This document shows positions 59,503 through 64,000 of a stretch of DNA of 64,000 nucleotides, piece by piece. Location of the stretch: contig NZ_JBHMQT010000032.1 in NCBI RefSeq assembly GCF_042435035.1, forward strand, positions 186,001-250,000. Direction: 5' to 3'. The position numbers and the translations under genes were made by a program. Each line of letters begins with the position of its first letter. Position 1 is the stretch's first letter. Below the pieces are notes generated by a model. The model worked only from the letters and a program-made list of their open reading frames with translations, did no database searches and was not told the origin of the DNA. The DNA comes from Sphaerimonospora cavernae. GTDB lineage: Bacteria; Actinomycetota; Actinomycetes; Streptosporangiales; Streptosporangiaceae.

Positions 59503-61449
59503 ATGACGACCGATCGCCTGCTCGGTCCGGTAGGACAGGGCCGCCTCATCGGACGGCGTTACCGGCTGCTGTCCCCCGTGGGCCGGGGCGGCATGGGGAT
59601 GGTGTGGCAGGCCCATGACGTGCTGCTCGACCGTGACGTCGCGGTCAAGGAGCTGATCCTCCCGTTCGGTCTCGACAACGCGGGCATGCAGGCGGCGCAC
59701 CGCCGCATGCTGCGGGAGGCGCGGTCGGCGGCCCGGCTCAGCCACCCCGGCATCGTGACCGTCCACGACGTGGTCGAGGAGGACGGCCGGCCCTGGATCG
59801 TCATGGAACTGGTCCGCGCCTGGTCGCTCGAGCAGGCCGTACGGCAGAGCGGGCCGCTGCCCGTGGTGCAGGCCGCCGAGATCGGCGTCCGGGTGCTCGA
59901 CGCGCTCCGCCACGCCCACGCCGCCGGCATCCTCCACCGGGACGTCAAGCCGGGCAACGTGCTGCTCACCAGCGACCGCGTGGTGCTCACCGACTTCGGG
60001 ATCGCCGCCATCGAGGGCGATGTCAGCATCACCCAGACCGGGTTGCTGATGGGCTCTCCCGCCTACATCCCGCCGGAGCGGCTGAGGGGCCGCCCGGTCA
60101 CCCAGGCGGCCGACCTGTGGTCGTTCGGCGCGACGCTGTACGCCGCGGTGGAGGGCCGGCCGCCGTACGAGGGACCGGACGCGGTCGCCGTGCTCGGCGC
60201 GGTTCTGACGCAGGAGCCGAACCGGCCGCAGCGCGCGGGCGCGCTGCTCCCGGTCATCGACGGCCTGCTGCGCAAGAACCCGGCCGACCGCCTGCCCCCC
60301 GCGCAGATCGCCGGGATGCTGGAAGGGATCCTGCGCAGTCACGGCGCGGCCGTGACCGGGCACCCGGGCTCCCTGACCTCCATGCCGACCCCGCAGGACT
60401 CCACGCCGGCCGGGCTGCTGCCGCCGCTGGACCTCCCGTCCGGGCCGCTGCCTTCGCGCATCATCGAGACCCCGTCGGGTCCCGTCCGCGTGCCGGTCCA
60501 CCCCGAGGACGCGCGGCCGCACCCGACGCCGACGCCCGGGAACCACACGGCGCAGCCACTCGGGAACACTGCGCAGCCGCCCGGCCCCGACGCGCCGCCG
60601 CAGGGCCCGTTGGCCGCCCCCACCCCGGCGGCCCCCGGCTCCCTCACCAGCCCCACCGGTGCCTTCGGAAATCCCGATGCTCTCGGAGGTCCCGGTGTCC
60701 TCGGAGATCCCGGCGCGCTGGGGAGCCTCACCGAACCCGCGGCCCCGCCCGCGCGCCCCGCCCCCGCCGTCGGCCGCAGGCGCAAGGAGACACCCGAGCC
60801 TCCGCCGCGCAAGCAGGCCTCCCGGTCCTCCATGGTCCTCGTGGCGCTGGCGGCGGTCGCCGTCATCGCCGTGGTCGTCACGTTGCTGCTCACGTTGCTG
60901 CCCGGCGACTCCCCCGATGGCTCCCCCCGTGGCTCAGGGAAGGAGACGCCGGGTGGGGCGCGCACCACCGCGGCCGCCACCCCCGCTTCTTCGAACGAGC
61001 GGCTCCCGTCGGCGGCGCAGGCGCCCAAGGGCTTCCGGACCCACACCGAAGCCGGGATCTCGCTCGCCGTGCCCAAGGAGTGGACCGTCTCGGTGAAGGA
61101 GGGCACCGTCACGTTCTCCGGGCCGAGCGACAGCGGGCAGGCCATCACGGTACGGAAGATCGCCGACGGCGGGCTGGCCGCGCTGCAGACCTCCGAACGG
61201 AGCCTGAACGTCGACGACCACCCCGAATACACTCAGATCCAGCTCCGCGAGACGCCCTACCGCTGGCCGGCCGCCGAGTGGGAGTACACCTATATGGACT
61301 CCCACCAGGTCACCGTGCACAAGGTCACGCGCTATGTGACCGCCGGGGGACAGGCCTACTCGATCACATTCACCGCGCCCGACTTCGACTGGGCCGAGTC
61401 GTCCGCGCCGGTGCGCAAGGCGCTCTGGGACACGTTCACGCCCGCCTGA
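59503..61449 (+). CDS. Transmembrane Ser/Thr protein kinase
   Basis: 648 residues from ATG 59503 (GGGGA upstream; a GTG at 59482 is possible). Kinase domain about 18-280: glycine loop GRGGMGMVW, Lys49 in VAVKEL, HRD loop ILHRDVKPGNVLL, DFG in LTDFGIAAIEGDVSITQTG. A long Pro/Ala-rich linker with PGxLGDPGALG repeats precedes one transmembrane helix (about 442-467) and an outer domain of about 180 residues without PASTA repeats (SLAVPKEWTVSVKEGTVTFSGPSDSG...). The outer domain presumably senses an envelope or extracellular signal. Target unknown. Confidence 0.9.
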   Translation: MTTDRLLGPVGQGRLIGRRYRLLSPVGRGGMGMVWQAHDVLLDRDVAVKELILPFGLDNAGMQAAHRRMLREARSAARLSHPGIVTVHDVVEEDGRPWIVMELVRAWSLEQAVRQSGPLPVVQAAEIGVRVLDALRHAHAAGILHRDVKPGNVLLTSDRVVLTDFGIAAIEGDVSITQTGLLMGSPAYIPPERLRGRPVTQAADLWSFGATLYAAVEGRPPYEGPDAVAVLGAVLTQEPNRPQRAGALLPVIDGLLRKNPADRLPPAQIAGMLEGILRSHGAAVTGHPGSLTSMPTPQDSTPAGLLPPLDLPSGPLPSRIIETPSGPVRVPVHPEDARPHPTPTPGNHTAQPLGNTAQPPGPDAPPQGPLAAPTPAAPGSLTSPTGAFGNPDALGGPGVLGDPGALGSLTEPAAPPARPAPAVGRRRKETPEPPPRKQASRSSMVLVALAAVAVIAVVVTLLLTLLPGDSPDGSPRGSGKETPGGARTTAAATPASSNERLPSAAQAPKGFRTHTEAGISLAVPKEWTVSVKEGTVTFSGPSDSGQAITVRKIADGGLAALQTSERSLNVDDHPEYTQIQLRETPYRWPAAEWEYTYMDSHQVTVHKVTRYVTAGGQAYSITFTAPDFDWAESSAPVRKALWDTFTPA

Positions 61450-61455
61450 TCGAGC

Positions 61456-63114
61456 TCACTTGGCCTCGGCATAGCATCGTACGGCCACGGCCTCCATCGG
61501 GAAGCGCACGGGGGTCGGGCCGAAAAGCAGCCGGGTGGCCTCCTCGGCCGCCCGGGCGACGGCGGCGCGCACCTCGTCCGCCAGGTCCAGCGGGCAGTGC
61601 ACCATCACCTCGTCGTGCTGGAAGAACACCAGCCTGGCCGGCTCGGGCAGCAGGCCCCGCAGCACGGCCATGAGCGTGAGCGCCCACTCGGCCGCGGTGG
61701 CCTGGACCACGAAGTTCCGGGTGAACCTCCCCCGGTCCCGGGCCGCCCTGCCGCCCTCGGGGCCGGAGACGAGCTCGCGCCAGCGGGCGGACGGCGGTGG
61801 GCAGGTGCGGCCCAGCCACGACCTGACCAGGCGCCCCTCCTCTCCCGACCTGGCCGCGTCCGCCACGAAGGCGTATGCCCTGGGGAAGCGCTGCCGCATG
61901 ACCGCCAGCAGCTTGGGCGCGTCGCCGCTGGTCCCGCCGTACATCGCGGACAGCATCGCGATCTTCGCGGCGTCCCTCGACCCGCCGAACGCCTGAGCCA
62001 GCGCGGCGTACAGGTCGATCTCGCCGGCGGCCGCGGCGAGCCCGCGATCCTCCGACACGGCGGCCAGGACCCGGGGTTCCAGTTGGGCGGCGTCGGCGAC
62101 GACCAGCGACCAGCCGTCGTCGGCCACGACGACCTTGCGCATCACCTTCGCGATCTGCAGCGCTCCCCCGCCGCTGGTGGCCCAGCGCCCGCTCACCACA
62201 CCGCCCACGACGTACTCCGGGCGGAAACGTCCGCCGCTCACCCACTGGTCGGCCCACGCCCAGCCGTGGAAGCTGTGCAGCCGGGCCAGTTCCTTGTACC
62301 GCAGCAGCGGGTCGATCGCCGAATGCTCGACCTGCTTGAGCACGTGGGACCGGGTGGACGTGATCATGATGCCGAGGCCGCGGAAGGCCTTGACGATCTG
62401 CTGCGGCGAGTCAGGATTCACCGGATGCCCGAAGGCCGCGGAGACCTCGTCGGCGAGCGCCTGCAGCCGGGCGGGCCGCATGCCGTGGGCCGGGCGGGGC
62501 CCGAGCAGCTCGGTCAGCAGCGCGTCGTGGACGTCCTCCCGCCACGGCATGCCGTCATGGCTCATCTCGGCGGCGATCAGGGCCCCGGCCGACTCGGCCG
62601 CGACCAGCAGGCGGAACCGCCCGGGGTCGGCCGTCCGGTCGATCCTGTGCCGCTGCTCGGCGAACCTCTCAGCGACGAGAGCGGCCCGCTCGGAGTCCGA
62701 CGGTCCCACCTCGTCCCCCGGCTCGAAGAGGCTGCCCTGCGTCCCCTGCGTCCCCTGCGTCCCCTGCGGCCCCCGGCCGTACGGCGCCGCCTGGCGCCCT
62801 CTCGGCTCCTCGGCGCGGCCCTCTTCGGCTCGGCTCTCATGGGGGCGGCCCTCTGCGGCCAGCAGCAGCGCCTCGGTGAGGGCGACGTCGTGGCAGCGCG
62901 TGAGCCGTACACCACGGGCCAGCAGGGCCGGGTAGACCTCCCGCGCGTCCGCCCAGACCCAGCGGGGCCGACCGGCCTCGAGCTCCCGCACGGCCTCAGC
63001 GAGGTCGGGCACACGGGCCGGGACGCTTCCTCCCGAGACATCCCCCCTCGGGCCCCGGCCGAGGGGGTGGATCGTCCCGCCGCCGCCCGGGCCTGCCGAC
63101 ACCACAACGTACAC
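61456..63114 (-). CDS. Family-A DNA polymerase-like protein (actinobacterial exonuclease/polymerase type)
   Basis: 552 residues. The C-terminal half carries polymerase motif A VVADAAQLEPRVLAAV (catalytic Asp), motif B region RDAAKIAMLSAMYGGTSG, and motif C FFQHDEVMVH (catalytic Asp), i.e. the Pol I palm and fingers. The N-terminal ~140 residues correspond to the proofreading exonuclease domain by position, but no clear DXE metal motif is seen, so proofreading is doubtful. A GTQGTQGTQG stretch from a short DNA tandem repeat (around 62740-62765) lies in the linker. This is not the main Pol I. It is probably a repair polymerase. Convergent with the kinase gene, 6 bp apart. Confidence 0.82.
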   Translation of the reverse strand: MYVVVSAGPGGGGTIHPLGRGPRGDVSGGSVPARVPDLAEAVRELEAGRPRWVWADAREVYPALLARGVRLTRCHDVALTEALLLAAEGRPHESRAEEGRAEEPRGRQAAPYGRGPQGTQGTQGTQGSLFEPGDEVGPSDSERAALVAERFAEQRHRIDRTADPGRFRLLVAAESAGALIAAEMSHDGMPWREDVHDALLTELLGPRPAHGMRPARLQALADEVSAAFGHPVNPDSPQQIVKAFRGLGIMITSTRSHVLKQVEHSAIDPLLRYKELARLHSFHGWAWADQWVSGGRFRPEYVVGGVVSGRWATSGGGALQIAKVMRKVVVADDGWSLVVADAAQLEPRVLAAVSEDRGLAAAAGEIDLYAALAQAFGGSRDAAKIAMLSAMYGGTSGDAPKLLAVMRQRFPRAYAFVADAARSGEEGRLVRSWLGRTCPPPSARWRELVSGPEGGRAARDRGRFTRNFVVQATAAEWALTLMAVLRGLLPEPARLVFFQHDEVMVHCPLDLADEVRAAVARAAEEATRLLFGPTPVRFPMEAVAVRCYAEAK

Positions 63115-63187
63115 GGCTCCAGCGTGCCAGGCGGGACCGACGGTTTCTCAGGTCGTGTCCGGCAGGCACTCCCCGGGCCCGTACCTG

Positions 63188-64000
63188 TCAGAGGGGGATC
63201 TCGACCTCGTCCTCCAGCGGCGGGTCGATCTCCTGGAGGAGGCACCCGGTCGCGGCGTAGCAGCGGATGCGCAGACTGTCGCCGACCACTGAGAGATGCA
63301 GGAAGTTCTTGAAGAACGGCGGGGTGTCCCAGTCGGACAGCTCAGAGATCCACCGGTGGAAGAAACGCCCCACGGGCAGATGAAACGGCATCGGCCAGCC
63401 GCCGAGCATGCGTGCCGCCCACCGCATCCGGGCGGTCAACCGGAGGTTCGACGCCGGTCGCGGCGGGACGTTGCCGATCTGGCGGGACATCAGCGCCACC
63501 CCCTCCTCGGGAGTGACGTAGAGCCCGCGCAGGTGCAGTCGCCTGCTGTAGAGCAGGCTGTAGAAGGACAGCGAGTCCCCGCGCAGGGGATAGCACCGGA
63601 ACTCGTCCTCTTCGACGCCCCCGACGTCCACCCGGGGGATGGTGTGGGTGGCGTGCGTGAACGCGCCGCCTCCGCCGGAGACGACGTACTGGATCGTCCG
63701 GTCGTCCACCCGGATCGGATAGCGCTGGTAGTTGTGCACGTCCCCGCCGATCACTGCCACATAGCGGTTGGCCGGGTCGCGTACGACGTCGTCGACGGTC
63801 CCGCCGCCCTCGATGGGGCAGGGATGATGGGCGTTGTTGACGTAGATCGGCTTGCCGGTGATCAAGATTTTGGGCAGGGGCTCGGACGAGACGCGGCGCA
63901 GCCACTCACCCTGCTCGCGGTCGAGCGTGCCGTCGATCCCGGTGTCGATACCGACGATCAGCAGCCTGCCCGTGTCCAGCACCCAGTACGGGCCGGGCTG
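63188..64000 (-). CDS. Metallophosphoesterase family protein, C-terminal part (5' end outside window)
   Basis: 271 residues seen; the frame is open at the window edge (QPGPYW before the internal GTG at 63982). VGIDTG and the metal-binding GGDVHNYQRYPI, with VSGGGGAFTHATH, are calcineurin-like phosphoesterase motifs; the first metal motifs would lie beyond base 64000. The C-terminal part (RFFHRWISELSDWDTPPFFKNFL, then a beta-rich end) is a helical/beta accessory segment. Substrate unknown; 73 bp upstream of the polymerase gene on the same strand. Confidence 0.8.
   Translation of the reverse strand, partial: QPGPYWVLDTGRLLIVGIDTGIDGTLDREQGEWLRRVSSEPLPKILITGKPIYVNNAHHPCPIEGGGTVDDVVRDPANRYVAVIGGDVHNYQRYPIRVDDRTIQYVVSGGGGAFTHATHTIPRVDVGGVEEDEFRCYPLRGDSLSFYSLLYSRRLHLRGLYVTPEEGVALMSRQIGNVPPRPASNLRLTARMRWAARMLGGWPMPFHLPVGRFFHRWISELSDWDTPPFFKNFLHLSVVGDSLRIRCYAATGCLLQEIDPPLEDEVEIPL

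Overview
This 64 kb window is high-GC chromosomal DNA from an actinomycete. A Streptosporangiaceae-type organism (Nonomuraea, Streptosporangium or Sphaerisporangium relatives) is my best guess. The grounds are dense GC-rich coding, many GTG/TTG starts, weak or missing ribosome sites on several genes, a class E sortase, an orphan MsiK-type sugar ATPase, mycobacterial-style AhpC/AhpD, a WXG100 gene beside a large low-complexity protein, and a PASTA-less Ser/Thr kinase. No rRNA, tRNA, CRISPR, phage or transposase genes were recognised. Both ends cut through genes.

Layout. 1-6.2 kb: end of an envelope or exopolysaccharide locus (tyrosine autokinase fragment, low-molecular-weight tyrosine phosphatase, DUF4012 protein), then two tandem-duplicated LPFTG surface proteins facing a class E sortase and a 48-residue membrane protein. 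6.2-16.4 kb: MsiK ATPase and divergent LacI regulator, glutathione peroxidase, a secreted lytic-transglycosylase-like protein, a TetR/diiron-protein pair with clear operators, two DUF202 proteins, a YQDQ-repeat protein, DinG helicase and a MOSC protein. 16.4-22 kb: SGNH hydrolase, shikimate operon aroC-aroK-aroB-aroQ, prepilin peptidase, SseB protein. 22-26 kb: HATPase, AraC regulator, then a carbamate kinase/barbiturase-family operon. 26-29.8 kb: a DUF433/DUF5615 toxin-antitoxin-like locus with a frameshifted toxin, and ahpC-ahpD divergent from oxyR. 29.8-35.7 kb: aminotransferase divergent from an omega-amidase-like nitrilase, two hypotheticals, an AccD-AccA fusion with a CaiB-type CoA transferase, and a 51-residue basic protein. 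35.9-40.3 kb: WXG100/DUF6571-type locus, anti-sigma-like HATPase, GntR regulator with two operators. 40.4-45 kb: hyuB-hyuA-coxG. 45-48.6 kb: polysaccharide deacetylase and cydAB behind an array of CTAC/GTAG half sites. 48.6-59.4 kb: a divergent catabolic island around a PucR regulator. 59.5-64 kb: Ser/Thr kinase, family-A DNA polymerase, metallophosphatase fragment.

The most interesting system is the 48.6-59.4 kb island read together with the 24-26 kb operon. On one side of the divergence lie PucR, a UraA-type uracil permease and a three-subunit molybdenum hydroxylase. On the other lie DUF2877, FdrA and DUF1116, the three proteins recently tied to oxamate carbamoyltransferase in E. coli. At 24-26 kb a barbiturase/cyanurate-hydrolase-family enzyme directly abuts a carbamate kinase. 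Together these suggest oxidative pyrimidine breakdown (uracil to barbiturate to ureidomalonate), with the ureido product split by phosphate to malonamate and carbamoyl phosphate, and ATP recovered by carbamate kinase. Ureidomalonate is the one-carbon-longer analogue of oxalurate. This is an inference from gene content, not a demonstrated pathway.
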